Positions 43,139-52,687 of a stretch of 64,000 bases of DNA are shown piece by piece. Where the stretch lies: NCBI GenBank assembly GCA_963786805.1, contig CAWBAK010000007.1:1-64000 (forward strand), written 5' to 3'. The translations under genes were made by a program, and so were the position numbers. Source of the stretch: CALGFI01 sp963786805. GTDB lineage: Bacteria; Actinomycetota; UBA4738; HRBIN12. The notes below the pieces were generated by a model. It did not search any database. It was not told the origin of the DNA and saw nothing but the letters and a program-made list of their open reading frames with translations. Within the stretch, counting starts at the first letter, position 1. Each line of letters starts with the position of its first letter.

Positions 43139-44537
43139 TTACGCCCAGGATTGATCGTCGGCGAACTCGTCGCCGAGCTCGATCCCGGTGGACGTGATCG
43201 CGAACTCGAGGATGCGGGGATCGTGTCCGCTCGCCCGGGTCTTCATCACGGTGAGCGCTCGCTTGATGCGGGACTCGCCCCTGAGGAACTGCAAGAGGAC
43301 GACGTTGTCCGACAGGTGCGAGATGCCGGACTCGGACAGACGCGTCACGCCGAACAGCTCTGCGACCTCTTGGGTCATGAAGACGCTGACGCCGGCGCGA
43401 GCGAACCTCTGTAGCAGGGAGTAGACGAACTCGCGGAACCTGACCTCATCGCTCGCGGCCGCTCGCATGTCCCCCATGCTGTCGATCAGGACCCGGCGGA
43501 TCCCGTGTTCCTCCACCACCGCCAGGAGCTCGTAGACCCACTCATCGAGATCGATGCCCACGGGGCTGCGGTACATGAGATGCACGTCGTCGCGGTCGAG
43601 CGACCATCCGAAACCGTTCACGATGCGCTCGAGCTGCGTCGGGTTCTCCTGCAGTCCGGCGATCAGGCCGGGCTCGCCCATCTCGGCACCCTTGAAGATG
43701 AAGTGCAGCCCGAGCAGCGTCTTGCCCGAACCCGACGGACCAGCCATGAGCGTCGCGGCCCCGGGCCAGATCCCGGAGTCCAACGCCTGGTCGAGGAGGG
43801 CGATCCCCGATGAGATCCGCTCTTCATCCTGGGTATACGAGGCCTGGTCGACCGGATCGGCCAGCCTCGGGAACACATCGATGCCGTCGGCCGAGAGCCG
43901 ATATCCATGCTTCCCGTTCAGGAACCCGCTGCCCCTGAGCTTCATGACTTGGAGGCTCCGGTTGTCGCGACCGCCCGCCCGTTCGGTAGCCAGCGAGATG
44001 ATGCCATCGGCGACCGCGAACTCCGGCGCGACGCCGATCTCGTCCGGTCGGTACTCACCGACCCACAGCGACGTCGCCGGGTAGGCGGAGAGGTTGCCCG
44101 CGAGGTCCTGGAGGAAGCGCCGGAACGCCGTCGCATCCTGCGCGAACGGCATGGAGCGCCTTGAAGCTGTCGATCACGATCAGCCCCGGACGCCGCTCGC
44201 GGAGCAGCGCGACGATGCGACCGAGTGTCTCGGTCAGGGCGTCCTGATGGATCAGGCTGGTGCCGAGATCCTCGTAGAACACGCGGTTGCCGATGGCGTT
44301 CGGGTCGAAGAAGGAAAGGGTCTGCCCGTACCGGAGGATCTTCTCGAGCGGCTCGGAGACCGTCGAGAGATAGAGGGCGGGGCGGTCTTCACGCGCGTTC
44401 TCGAACACGTACTGCTGTGCCACGATCGTCTTGCCGGACCCGGGCAGACCCATGACCACGTTGATGGAGTTGGGCAGAAGGCCGCCGCTCAAGACGGCGT
44501 CGAGCCGCTCGCTCCCGCTGGAGACCCGGTCCGTCAC
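43139..44537 (-). pseudogene. Two-domain KaiC-like ATPase, frameshifted
   Basis: A RecA/KaiC-family protein of about 465 residues. The first domain (44537 to about 44150) has SGSERLDAVLSGGLLPNSINVVMGLPGSGKTIVAQQYVFENA and LIVIDSFKAL. A one-base shift near 44150 separates it from the second domain, which has FAQDATAFRRFLQDLAGNLSAYPATSLWVGEY, a second Walker A GPSGSGKT, RRVLIDSMGDMRA and LSDNVVLLQFLRGESRIKRALTVMKTRASGHDPRILEFAIT. The GTG at 44537 overlaps the stop of the MerR-REC gene. KaiC-like ATPases couple to response regulators in many bacteria outside clocks. Confidence 0.8.
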
Positions 44538-45181
44538 CGCGCGGGCACGACTTCCCTCAGGTACGAGCTCGTCCCGAGAAGGTCCTTGACCGTGGAGACG
44601 AGCTGGAGCGGCTCGAGCGGCTTCTGCAGGAACGCCGCGGCTCCGGCCTCGAGAGCCGCATCCCTGGTCGCGACGCTGGAGACGGCCAGCACGGGGATGC
44701 CACGGTTGTGGACCTGTCGACACAGCTCGAGCCCGGCACCGCCGGAGATCAGGAGATCGATGACGGCGAGCTGCGGCCGTTCGTCGGCGAGCGCGCCGAC
44801 GGCGTCGGCCGCGTCCAACGCGAGGACGACCTCGAACCCCTCGGTCTTCAAGAAGAACTCGGCGAACTCTGCGGCGTAGGGATCGCGCTCCGCCAGCAAG
44901 ATCACGATCCGGGTCCCGGCCTCGGCGGCCGGCACGGGGAGATTGCCCGAGGCGTCGGTGAGCAGGCGGTGGGCGTCGCCCGGCGAGATCCCCTCCCGCA
45001 CACGGTCCGCGACGAAGCGGAGGCGCTCCACATCCTGCCGCGAGTAGAGGCGGTGCCCACCGGCGCTTCGGACCGGTTGGACGACGGCGTAGCGCTCCTC
45101 CCAGGTCCGGAGCGTGGCCGGCGGGACCCGCACCATCCGCGCGACGGCCCCGATGCTGTACGTGGCGACCTCGGGCACCAT
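44534..45181 (-). CDS. MerR-type regulator fused to a receiver domain
   Basis: A 215-residue fusion: residues about 5-70 are a MerR winged helix (YSIGAVARMVRVPPATLRTWEERYAVVQPVRSAGGHRLYSRQDVERL), residues about 92-210 a two-component receiver domain (IVILLAERDPYAAEFAEFFLKTEGFEVVLALDAADAV, phospho-acceptor Asp in LAVIDLLIS, Lys in FLQKPLEPLQL). The start at 45181 (MVPEVATYS) or 45223 is uncertain. Coupled by overlap to a KaiC-like ATPase gene and divergent from a STAS gene, which suggests one signalling module. Confidence 0.82.
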   Translation of the reverse strand: MVPEVATYSIGAVARMVRVPPATLRTWEERYAVVQPVRSAGGHRLYSRQDVERLRFVADRVREGISPGDAHRLLTDASGNLPVPAAEAGTRIVILLAERDPYAAEFAEFFLKTEGFEVVLALDAADAVGALADERPQLAVIDLLISGGAGLELCRQVHNRGIPVLAVSSVATRDAALEAGAAAFLQKPLEPLQLVSTVKDLLGTSSYLREVVPAR

Positions 45182-45373
45182 GCCTCGATGATACGCCGCC
45201 GGAGATGCCGAGATAAAGAGCAAGTTTCCGAAGTTTCGCGGGCACGAAAGGTCGCCATTACCTCAGCAGAAGCTCCGGCCCGGGCCTCTTTTGCCCTTGA
45301 CGTTCTCAGCAACCCGGGCGTAACTTCTTCACTAGCTCGCTCCGCCGGGGGCTGCCCAGGGAAGGGAACGATC
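45182..45373. promoter_or_regulatory. Divergent promoter region
   Basis: About 190 bases between the divergent MerR-REC and STAS genes. The region holds the ribosome-binding site GAAGGGA for the plus-strand gene. A MerR protein would be expected to bind between spaced promoter elements here; no confident site can be drawn. Confidence 0.35.
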
Positions 45374-45748
45374 GTGGAGATGCTTTCGATCGAACGGGCC
45401 GGCGTCATCCGCCTGACCGGTGAGCTGGACATGAGCACGGCGCCCGAGCTGGATCAGGTGCTCGAGGCGGCGGTGGAGCACGGAGGGGCGATCCTGGTCG
45501 ACCTCAGCGAGCTCAGGTTCATGGACTCAACCGGGATCCACACCCTCATGAAGGCGGCCCGTTCCCTTGGGGGGCGGGGATGCCTCATCCTTCACGGCGA
45601 ACAGGAACGCGTGGGGCGGGTGTTCGACCTCGTGGGGATCAACGGGAACGTCCCGGGCCTTCACCGGCTCGTCCATGACGTTGGTGGACCGGCCGAGGGT
45701 ACCGAGACGGGCTCCCTCGCACCTCACCCGATCGACGAACCGCGCTAG
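45374..45748 (+). CDS. STAS-domain anti-sigma antagonist
   Basis: A 124-residue SpoIIAA/RsbV-like protein: VIRLTGELDMSTAPELDQVLEAAVEHGGAILVDLSELRFMDSTGIHTLMKAARSLGGRGCLILHGEQERVGRVFDLVGI, with the phosphorylatable Ser in DSTG. The GTG at 45374 follows GAAGGGA; an ATG two codons later is possible. It is divergent from the MerR-REC/KaiC pair and convergent with the helicase gene, with 4 bases of overlap at the stops. Confidence 0.85.
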   Translation: MEMLSIERAGVIRLTGELDMSTAPELDQVLEAAVEHGGAILVDLSELRFMDSTGIHTLMKAARSLGGRGCLILHGEQERVGRVFDLVGINGNVPGLHRLVHDVGGPAEGTETGSLAPHPIDEPR

Positions 45749-47670
45749 CCCGCTTCCACGATCGCCAAGATCTCGTCCGCGTAGCGTTCGAGCTTGGCGG
45801 GTCCGACTCCCGAGACCGCCGCGAGGTCGGCCCAGTCCTTGCACTTGCGCTCGGCGATCTCAGAGAGCGTCCGGTCGTGGAACACGACGTACGCGGGCAC
45901 GCCGTCCGCCTGCGCTCGTTTGCGGCGCCACTCCTTCAGCCGCCCCAGCAGCGCGCCGCCTCGTCCCACCGAAACCGACGTGCCGGCGGCGGCCGACCTC
46001 CGCGGTGGCCCCGAGGGCGACAGCTCCATCTCGTCGAGAAACGGGCTCGGCCGCGCCTTGCCGTCGGTCGGCCAGGTGAGGAAGAGGTACCGGCGCGCCC
46101 GCGTGATCCCGACGTAGAGGAGCCGTCGTTCCTCCTCGGGCTCCGCCTTGGCTCGCCCCGCACGGAACGGAAGCTCGCCGTCGACCAGTCGCGGAAGGAA
46201 CACGGCGTCGAACTCCAGTCCCTTCGCGCGGTGGTAGGTGAGCAGGTTCACCCCACGGCCGCTGTGCTCGGTGGAGAATCGGCCGGCCAGCTCTTCGCCG
46301 AACGCGGCCGCGCCACCGCCGGGGTGAGCGAGCTCGAACTCCGTGGCGAGCGAGCGCATGCGCTCGAGGTCGGACTGGCGCGTGACCTCCTCGTCGGCGT
46401 CGGGTGTCGACTCGGGGTCGTAGCCCACCTGGTCGGTGATCGCCGCGACGGCCTCGGCCACCGAGCCGGCAGCGGAACGCTTCAGCCGCTGCAGCACCGA
46501 GCGCGGGCCCGGCCGCCGCAGGAACGCGCCGTCGCGCACCTGGTACGGGATCCCGGCGGCGGCGAAGGCCTCCTCGAACGGCTCGGAGCGAGCGTTGATC
46601 CGGTACAGCACCGCGATCTCCTCGAGCGGCACCGCCTCCTTCTTCTGGAGGCCTCGCACGGCTTTCACGACGGCGTCGACCTCGGCGACTTCGTCGGGCG
46701 CGGCGAGGGCGACCGGCGGAGGTCCCGTCGGCCGGGTAGCTCGGAGCGTCTTGCGGAACCCGCCGAGGCGCGTCGCCAGACGGTTCGCGAGCTCGAGCAC
46801 CTCGGGCGAGGAGCGGTAGTTCTCTTCCAGGCGCAGGACCTTCGCGTCCGGGAACCAGCGCGTGAAGTTCAGCAGGTGCTCGGGAGTGGCGCCATTGAAG
46901 GAATAGATCGTCTGGTAATCGTCGCCGACCACGCAGACGTCGTCGCGATCGCCGAGCCACCGATCGAGCAGCTCCGCCTGCAGAGGGTTCACGTCCTGGA
47001 ACTCGTCCACGGTGAACGCGGCGAAGCGCGACCGAACGGTGTGGGCGGCGTCGGGGTGCTCGTCGAACAACCGCAAGGCGAGCCCGAGCATGTCCTCGAA
47101 GTCCAGCCGGCCCATCGAGGCCTTCCGGCGCTCGTACCCGTCGTAGACGCGGTGCATCAGGTCCGCGGGGATCGGGGGCTCGTGGTCGCCGAGCTCGGCG
47201 AGGTATCGCGACGGCGGGATCATCCGGTTCTTCGCCCACTCGATCTCACCGGCGAGCTCGCGCCGGGGCAGGAACTTGTGCGGCGGCGGGAGCGCGTTCG
47301 CGAGCGAGGCGATGAGCGGTGCCTTGTGGTCGAGCACGTCGGGGAGCGCCTCCCCCGTGTGCGAGGACCACAGTCGCGAGAGCTGCGACAGCGCGGCCGA
47401 GTGGAACGTGCGCGCCTCGACGCCTTCGACACCGAGCGCCTGGAGTCGCCGCTTCAGCTCCCCCGCGGCCTTGTCGGTGAACGTGACCGCGAGGATCTGC
47501 GACGCCTCGAACGCACCGCTGCGGACCTGGCACGCGATGCGGTGGGTGATCGTGGTGGTCTTGCCCGTCCCCGCCCCGGCCAGGATCGCGACCGGCCCGC
47601 GGAGTGCGAGGGCGGCCTCACGCTGGGCATCGTTCAGCCCTGCGAGGACACTCTCGAGTTCGGCCACCAT
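45745..47670 (-). CDS. uvrD2: UvrD2-like superfamily 1 helicase with HRDC domain
   Basis: A 641-residue 3'-5' DNA helicase: Walker A in AILAGAGTGKTTTITHRIA, DEFQDVN (Walker B), GDDYQTIYSFNGA, RLEENYRSSPEVLELAN and a C-terminal motif set (LLTYHRAKGLEFDAVFLP, LLYVGITRARRYLFLTWP). The last 75 residues form an HRDC-like domain (RLKEWRRKRAQADGVPAYVVFHDRTLSEIAERKCKDWADLAAVSGVGPAKLERYADEILAIV), as in actinobacterial UvrD2. ATG at 47670. It acts in DNA repair or replication fork restart. Confidence 0.9.
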   Translation of the reverse strand: MVAELESVLAGLNDAQREAALALRGPVAILAGAGTGKTTTITHRIACQVRSGAFEASQILAVTFTDKAAGELKRRLQALGVEGVEARTFHSAALSQLSRLWSSHTGEALPDVLDHKAPLIASLANALPPPHKFLPRRELAGEIEWAKNRMIPPSRYLAELGDHEPPIPADLMHRVYDGYERRKASMGRLDFEDMLGLALRLFDEHPDAAHTVRSRFAAFTVDEFQDVNPLQAELLDRWLGDRDDVCVVGDDYQTIYSFNGATPEHLLNFTRWFPDAKVLRLEENYRSSPEVLELANRLATRLGGFRKTLRATRPTGPPPVALAAPDEVAEVDAVVKAVRGLQKKEAVPLEEIAVLYRINARSEPFEEAFAAAGIPYQVRDGAFLRRPGPRSVLQRLKRSAAGSVAEAVAAITDQVGYDPESTPDADEEVTRQSDLERMRSLATEFELAHPGGGAAAFGEELAGRFSTEHSGRGVNLLTYHRAKGLEFDAVFLPRLVDGELPFRAGRAKAEPEEERRLLYVGITRARRYLFLTWPTDGKARPSPFLDEMELSPSGPPRRSAAAGTSVSVGRGGALLGRLKEWRRKRAQADGVPAYVVFHDRTLSEIAERKCKDWADLAAVSGVGPAKLERYADEILAIVEAG

Positions 47671-47702
47671 GCCGACCCTAACACCCTGCCCCGACGAACC
47701 CC

Positions 47703-48914
47703 CTAGAACCGACGCTGGATGAGCGCTTTCTGGTCGATCCCGAACCGCTCGGCGAGCCAATCCCCCATGTATTCCATGCCGATCGTCGGGTTGTCGTGCT
47801 GGCAATGCTCGGCTCCCGTCTCTTCCTCTTCGACGAGCTTGAGGGTCGCCTCCACACCGTGCTCTCGGGCGTAGTCGTAGACCTGCTGCGCCTGCTTGAG
47901 GACCAGCACGTCGTGCGCACCGTGGATGATCAGGTACGGGCACTTCATCTCACCGAGCACCCCGTTCAACGTGAACTCGGGGAACCGCTCGTTCGCATCG
48001 GCCATCGACTCGACCCCGAACACCCACTTGATGTGGTGCGCAAGGCCGTGATCCTCGCCGGCCCCGCCCCACAGATCCGCAACGTCCCAGATCGCGCCGT
48101 GACTGATCGCGGCGGCGAGCCGTGGTTCCTTGGACGCCGCTCGGGCCGCGTAGTACCCACCCAGGCTGGTGCCGGAGACCGCGATGCGCGAGAGGTCCAC
48201 GTCGTCACGCGTCTCGAGGTAGTCGATACATCGGCCGACCGGCACCTCGTAGTCGGGACGGTTCGGGATGCCCTCGCGGCGAAGCGTCCCACCTTGACCG
48301 GGGCCGTCGACCATGAGGCACGAGATCCCCCGCGCGAGCATCCCGTTGCCGACCATGTAGAGGAGCTCCTCCTTGAACGAGTCCAAACCGCCGAACGAGA
48401 TGATGGCCGGCTGCTTGGCGACGTCGTACGGCGCACGGAGGAAGTAGCCGAACAGGTGCGTGCCGTCCTCGTACGGGATCTGGACGGTCTCGCCCGCCGG
48501 CACGAAGTACTGGATCGCCTTCTGGAAGCAGCTCTCGCACTTCGTGAACGTCTCGAGCCGCCGCGGATCGTCCGGAAGGAGCCAGAACTCGGCCTGGCGG
48601 TAGTAGTCCACCGCTCGAAGCCAGCACGTCATCGCGGTGTTGATGTTGCCGGCCGCTTCCGCCTCGTCGCCGCGGATACGGTTCCGCTCCGCGACACGGG
48701 TCCACTCCACGTGCCAGCTCTCCTGGTCGCCGGGCACCATGCGGCTCGCGGCCTGGAAGCACTCGCTGACGGCACCACCGCCTTCCTGCGTCTCACCGAG
48801 CGCGCGACGGAACTGGTAGCTCATCCACGGGTGCTCGGGCCAGTGGTGCCAGCCGAACGGCTCGTAATGTGCGTTCCGGTCCTCGGTCACATGGTCGATC
48901 GCGCTGTCTTCCAT
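47703..48914 (-). CDS. Alpha/beta hydrolase of the DHPON-hydrolase type
   Basis: A 403-residue hydrolase with a helical N-terminal cap (about 1-150, including AGNINTAMTCWLRAVDYYRQAEFWLLPDDPRR) and an alpha/beta core: Ser in VSGTSLGGYYAARAA, Asp in LIIHGAHDVLV, His in TGAEHCQHDN. The layout matches 2,6-dihydroxypseudooxynicotine-hydrolase-like enzymes that cut C-C bonds or esters in ring catabolism. ATG at 48914 behind GGAGGATGAG. It is the last gene of the catabolic run, 47 bases after the DUF2877 gene. Confidence 0.82.
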   Translation of the reverse strand: MEDSAIDHVTEDRNAHYEPFGWHHWPEHPWMSYQFRRALGETQEGGGAVSECFQAASRMVPGDQESWHVEWTRVAERNRIRGDEAEAAGNINTAMTCWLRAVDYYRQAEFWLLPDDPRRLETFTKCESCFQKAIQYFVPAGETVQIPYEDGTHLFGYFLRAPYDVAKQPAIISFGGLDSFKEELLYMVGNGMLARGISCLMVDGPGQGGTLRREGIPNRPDYEVPVGRCIDYLETRDDVDLSRIAVSGTSLGGYYAARAASKEPRLAAAISHGAIWDVADLWGGAGEDHGLAHHIKWVFGVESMADANERFPEFTLNGVLGEMKCPYLIIHGAHDVLVLKQAQQVYDYAREHGVEATLKLVEEEETGAEHCQHDNPTIGMEYMGDWLAERFGIDQKALIQRRF

Positions 48915-48961
48915 CTCATCCTCCCTCTCGGTCGATCGAGACTTCCCGCGTCGGTCCGGGG

Positions 48962-49894
48962 TCAGTGGGCGGCCAGTGCCACCGCCGTCACCCCGATGCC
49001 CGTCAGGTACATCCGTCCGGTGGTGTGCCCGACCTTCGACAGCCGGTGGATCGACATCGCGTTCCCCCGAATGTCGTCGAGATCGAGCAACCGTCCGGCG
49101 GGTTCGAGCGGCCGGCCGGCTGCGGCGAGCGACAGGAGCGTGCTCGACAATTCGGTCGTCCGGCCAACGGTATCGGGCGTCAACGCCTCGACGAGCCGGC
49201 GCAGCCTCCGTCGCTCGAGTCCCACCGAGGGGCCGAGCGCCACGACCGTGACGGCGGCCGCGGCGAGGAGATCGTCGCCTTCGGGCGTGAGTCCCGAACC
49301 GAGTCCGAGCATCCCGTCGGCGGCTCGGGCCGCGTCCTCGGGCTCGCGCCGGCGGAGCGAGCGCACGAGCGCCTCCACCGCACTCCGGCCCCGCTCGTCG
49401 CGCGCCAGCGTGATCCCCTGTCGTGCCATCCGCTCTGCGACCGCGGCCGGCGAGGCCGTCGCGTCGATCCCCGCGTGGCGAAGGATCGCTCCGCCTCGCG
49501 CGCGAACGCGCTCGCGCGACCATGCGCCGGCGTTCACCCTCGGCTCCCAGTGTGCGGTGGGACCGTCCCATCGGACCCGGAGCATCCCGACGTCGACGCC
49601 GTCCCGATGCAACCGCGCTCGATCCCGTGGTCGGACCAGCGAAACGAACCCGCCGAGTTCGCGACCGAGATCCGTCCCCAGCGAGACCTCGTTCGGCATC
49701 GTCGGGGCGTTGGAGAAGGCGAGCGCCACGACGGAGCCGGGGAACGTGAGGTAGGTGACCGCTCGCGAGATCGTGAGCACCGACCCGGTGCGCTCGCCCG
49801 CGGACGCCCACTCGAGGACGGGCGTCGCGACGACGCGCGCCGCCACCTCCGTCGAGGCGCGGGCAGACATCCGCGGGGCGACCGCACTCCTCAC
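48962..49894 (-). CDS. allH: DUF2877 protein, AllH-like subunit
   Basis: A 310-residue DUF2877 protein. The signature GLGSGLTPEGDDLLAAAAVT and the preceding VNAGAWSRERVRARGGAIL are typical. In enterobacteria the DUF2877 protein (YlbF/AllH), with FdrA and a DUF1116 protein, makes up oxamate carbamoyltransferase. All three families are encoded in this run, which supports the assignment here, though the substrate may differ. The GTG at 49894 overlaps the isochorismatase stop (GTGA). Confidence 0.8.
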   Translation of the reverse strand: MRSAVAPRMSARASTEVAARVVATPVLEWASAGERTGSVLTISRAVTYLTFPGSVVALAFSNAPTMPNEVSLGTDLGRELGGFVSLVRPRDRARLHRDGVDVGMLRVRWDGPTAHWEPRVNAGAWSRERVRARGGAILRHAGIDATASPAAVAERMARQGITLARDERGRSAVEALVRSLRRREPEDAARAADGMLGLGSGLTPEGDDLLAAAAVTVVALGPSVGLERRRLRRLVEALTPDTVGRTTELSSTLLSLAAAGRPLEPAGRLLDLDDIRGNAMSIHRLSKVGHTTGRMYLTGIGVTAVALAAH

Positions 49895-50577
49895 GACGAC
49901 GATCGCCGTTCGCCGCCGATCCGGGAGTTCTCCTCGAGGAGCCGGATGGTGGTCTCGCCGTCGACGACCCACCCGAAGGACCCCTGCATGATCGCGAGCG
50001 CCGAGCGGTGGAACTCCTCCCCCATCATGGTGTCGACGCCGTCCTCGACGACGAACACCGCCCAGTCGCGGACGCTCGCGGCGATCGTCGTTGCCAGGAC
50101 GCAGGAGTTGGTGTTGACGCCGAACAGCAGGATGGCGCCATGGCCTCCGGACCGGAGCACGTTCTCGAGGTCCGTTCCGATGAAGCAGTCGTAGCGCTGC
50201 TTCGTGTCGAGCACGATGTCGCCAGGTCCTTTGATCTGTGGCATCAGCTCGGTCCCCGGACCGCCGTCGAGGTTGTGCTCGGCGATCGCTCCGCGAACGC
50301 CGTCCCGCCCGGACTGCATCGCCCAGTACGGGTTGCTCACGATGTCTTCGCGAGACGCGTATCGCGTCACCAGGTGGATCACCGGGACGCCGAGACGTCG
50401 ATACGCATCGAGCAATGGGCCGGTGCGTTCCAAGAGGGCTGCCGCCCGAGCGCCGTCGAGTGGCAAGGTTGCGACCTCGGGGTCGAGGTGTCCGCGATGA
50501 AGGTCGATCGTGACCGCGGCGGGGTTGCCCGCGAACCGGCGGAACGCCTCCTCGACCTCGGTGTCCTCTCCGTTCAT
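49891..50577 (-). CDS. Isochorismatase-family amidohydrolase
   Basis: A 228-residue cysteine hydrolase with triad Asp25 (VTIDLHRGHL), Lys126 (LDTKQRYDCF) and Cys159 (FGVNTNSCVLATTIAAS). Relatives hydrolyse ureidoacrylate, biuret, N-carbamoylsarcosine or oxamate-type amides and release ammonia or carbamate. Its place between a carbamoyltransferase component and the ABC permeases suggests that it cleaves a carbamoyl or amide intermediate of the pathway. ATG at 50577, 11 bases after the permease stop. Confidence 0.85.
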   Translation of the reverse strand: MNGEDTEVEEAFRRFAGNPAAVTIDLHRGHLDPEVATLPLDGARAAALLERTGPLLDAYRRLGVPVIHLVTRYASREDIVSNPYWAMQSGRDGVRGAIAEHNLDGGPGTELMPQIKGPGDIVLDTKQRYDCFIGTDLENVLRSGGHGAILLFGVNTNSCVLATTIAASVRDWAVFVVEDGVDTMMGEEFHRSALAIMQGSFGWVVDGETTIRLLEENSRIGGERRSSS

Positions 50578-50588
50578 CGATCCCTCCG

Positions 50589-51509
50589 TCAATCGGGCAG
50601 ATGGTTGATGCCGAGCGCGGCCGGCGGCCGCATCTTCCGCAGGAGCCCGGCGAGCGCGATCAGCGTCGCCAGATACGGCAATGAGACGAGCAGCTGGTAC
50701 GGCAGGTCGATCCCGAGCGCCTGCGCTCGGATCTGGAACGCGTCGGCGGTCGCGAACAGCAGCACCGCGGCCGCTGCACCGATCGGATTCCACTTCCCGA
50801 AGACCACGGCCGCCAGCGCGATGAACCCGCGCCCGGCGGTGACGTTCGGCGTGAAGAACCCGAGGCCCGCGAGCGTCAGCTGTCCGCCGCCGATCCCGGC
50901 CAGGATGCCGCACGCCATCAGCGCGACCCACCGGACCCGCATCACCCGCACGCCGAGCGCTTCCGCCGCATCCGGACGCTCCCCGACCGACTTCAGGGCC
51001 AGGCCAGACGCCGTCCGGTTCAGCAGCCACCACGTCGCCGGCACGAGGAGGATCGCCACATAGACGGTGAGTCGCTGCGAGAACAGCGCGGGACCGACGA
51101 ACGGGATGTCGGCGAGTACCGGGATCCGGACCCGGTCGAGGGTCCCGACCGAGCGGTTCAGACTGGAACCGAACACGGCGTCGAGTCCGAACGACGTGAG
51201 GCCCAGCGCGAGGATGTTCAGCACGACGCCGCTCACGACCTGGTTCGCGAGGAAGACGAAGCACGTCACGCCGTGGATCAACGCGACCAGGAGCCCGCCC
51301 GCCGCGGCCGCGAGGAAGCCCACCCACACGCTGCCCGACAGGTACGCGCCCCAGACACCGGTGAACGCGCCGACCAGCATCATCCCTTCGAGCTCGATGT
51401 TGATGACGCCGGCGCGCTCCGAGATCAACTCGCCGATCGCGGCGAACAGGAGCGGCGCGGCCAGCGACACGGCCGCGACCAGGAGGAGGGAGATGTACTC
51501 CTCGTTCAC
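50589..51509 (-). CDS. ABC importer permease 2 (BMP/nucleoside type)
   Basis: A 306-residue membrane protein of the branched-chain/BMP-type permease family with eight or more helices: LLLVAAVSLAAPLLFAAIGELISERAGVINIELEGMMLVGAFTGV (family motif ERxGVxNxxxEGxML), GERPDAAEALGVRVMRVRWVALMACGILAGIGGGQLTLA. The GTG at 51509 overlaps the stop of permease 1 (GTGA). It forms the channel with permease 1 for the ATPase encoded upstream. Confidence 0.88.
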   Translation of the reverse strand: MNEEYISLLLVAAVSLAAPLLFAAIGELISERAGVINIELEGMMLVGAFTGVWGAYLSGSVWVGFLAAAAGGLLVALIHGVTCFVFLANQVVSGVVLNILALGLTSFGLDAVFGSSLNRSVGTLDRVRIPVLADIPFVGPALFSQRLTVYVAILLVPATWWLLNRTASGLALKSVGERPDAAEALGVRVMRVRWVALMACGILAGIGGGQLTLAGLGFFTPNVTAGRGFIALAAVVFGKWNPIGAAAAVLLFATADAFQIRAQALGIDLPYQLLVSLPYLATLIALAGLLRKMRPPAALGINHLPD

Positions 51510-52687
51510 GGCCGATGCCACCCCTCGACGTCCGCGGAGCCGATCCCGGTCGCCACGCTCGTGTCGAGCGCTGGGACGTCGCCCGCCTGGTCCAGATCCT
51601 CCGCGTCGTCGCGACGGACGCCGGTGAGCGCCTCGCGTGCGCGGCGCCGACGACTGAGCTTCTCGTTGATGCCGAGCGCGATGAGCACGTAGACGACGGC
51701 CATCGCCTCGGTGATCTGGACGATCGACGAGGGAACACCCTTGCCCGAGGTCAGCAGACCCGCGGCTCCCGCGTCCAGCGCCCCGAACAGGACGGCCGCG
51801 AGGAGGATGCCGGCCGGTTGGAGTCGTCCGATCAGCGCGATCGCGATGGCCTCGAACCCGTAGCCCGGCGAGAATCCCTCGAGGAGGCGCCCGCGCACGC
51901 CGAGGATCTCGACGCTGCCCGCGAGGCCGGCGAAGGCGCCACTGACCGCCATCGCCGCGACCACGATCCGCTTGACGCGGACGCCGGCGAACCGCGCCGC
52001 CTGCTCTCCACCGCCGAGCGCCCGGAGCTCGAGACCGAACGTCGAACGGCTCGAAAGGACCCATGCGAGGACGACGGCGAGCGCCGCGATGACGACGCCG
52101 ACATTGAAGAGCGTCCCGGGCCAGATGATCGGGAGTCGGTGCTCGGAGGCGAAGGGCTCCGTGGCCGGGAACGTCGAGTGGGGGACGACCCACGGAGACT
52201 CGAGGAGATAGTTCGTCAGCTGGATCGCGACGTAGACGAGCATCAGGGACGTGATCACCTCGCTGATGCCCCGCGTCGCGCGCAGCACCCCCGGGATCGC
52301 CCCCCAGACCGCACCGGCGAGCGTCCCCGCCAGGATGGCCGCGACGAGGACGATCGGGAACGGCAGGTCCGGCGCGCCGAGCACGACGGCCGTCGAGGCG
52401 ACTCCTCCGACGTAGATCTGGCCCTCGGCGCCGATGTTCCACAGGCCCGCCCGGAGGGCCAGCGCGATGCCCAGCGCGGCGAGGAGGCGCGGCATCGCCT
52501 TGCCGATGGTGATGCTCGTCGAGAACAGCGACCCGAACGCAGCCCGGAACATGCTCTCGTAGGCCGAGATCGGGTCGGCGCCGACCGCCAGCAGCAGGAG
52601 CGCCCCCGTCGCGAGCGAGAGCACGACGGCAGCGACCGGGATCAGGATCTGGACGGCGACCCGCCGGCTCGAGACCCGGAGCGTCAC
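51506..52687 (-). CDS. ABC importer permease 1 (BMP/nucleoside type)
   Basis: A 393-residue integral membrane protein: AGLWNIGAEGQIYVGGVASTAV (motif of this family), GALAGAVWGAIPGVLRATRGISEVITSLMLVYVAIQLTNYL, GGGEQAARFAGVRVKRIVVAAMAVSGAFAGLAGSVEI. The C-terminal 60 residues are polar and unstructured. GTG at 52687 overlaps the ATPase stop. Systems of this type (NupABC, RnsBCD-like) import purine or pyrimidine nucleosides. Confidence 0.88.
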   Translation of the reverse strand: MTLRVSSRRVAVQILIPVAAVVLSLATGALLLLAVGADPISAYESMFRAAFGSLFSTSITIGKAMPRLLAALGIALALRAGLWNIGAEGQIYVGGVASTAVVLGAPDLPFPIVLVAAILAGTLAGAVWGAIPGVLRATRGISEVITSLMLVYVAIQLTNYLLESPWVVPHSTFPATEPFASEHRLPIIWPGTLFNVGVVIAALAVVLAWVLSSRSTFGLELRALGGGEQAARFAGVRVKRIVVAAMAVSGAFAGLAGSVEILGVRGRLLEGFSPGYGFEAIAIALIGRLQPAGILLAAVLFGALDAGAAGLLTSGKGVPSSIVQITEAMAVVYVLIALGINEKLSRRRRAREALTGVRRDDAEDLDQAGDVPALDTSVATGIGSADVEGWHRP

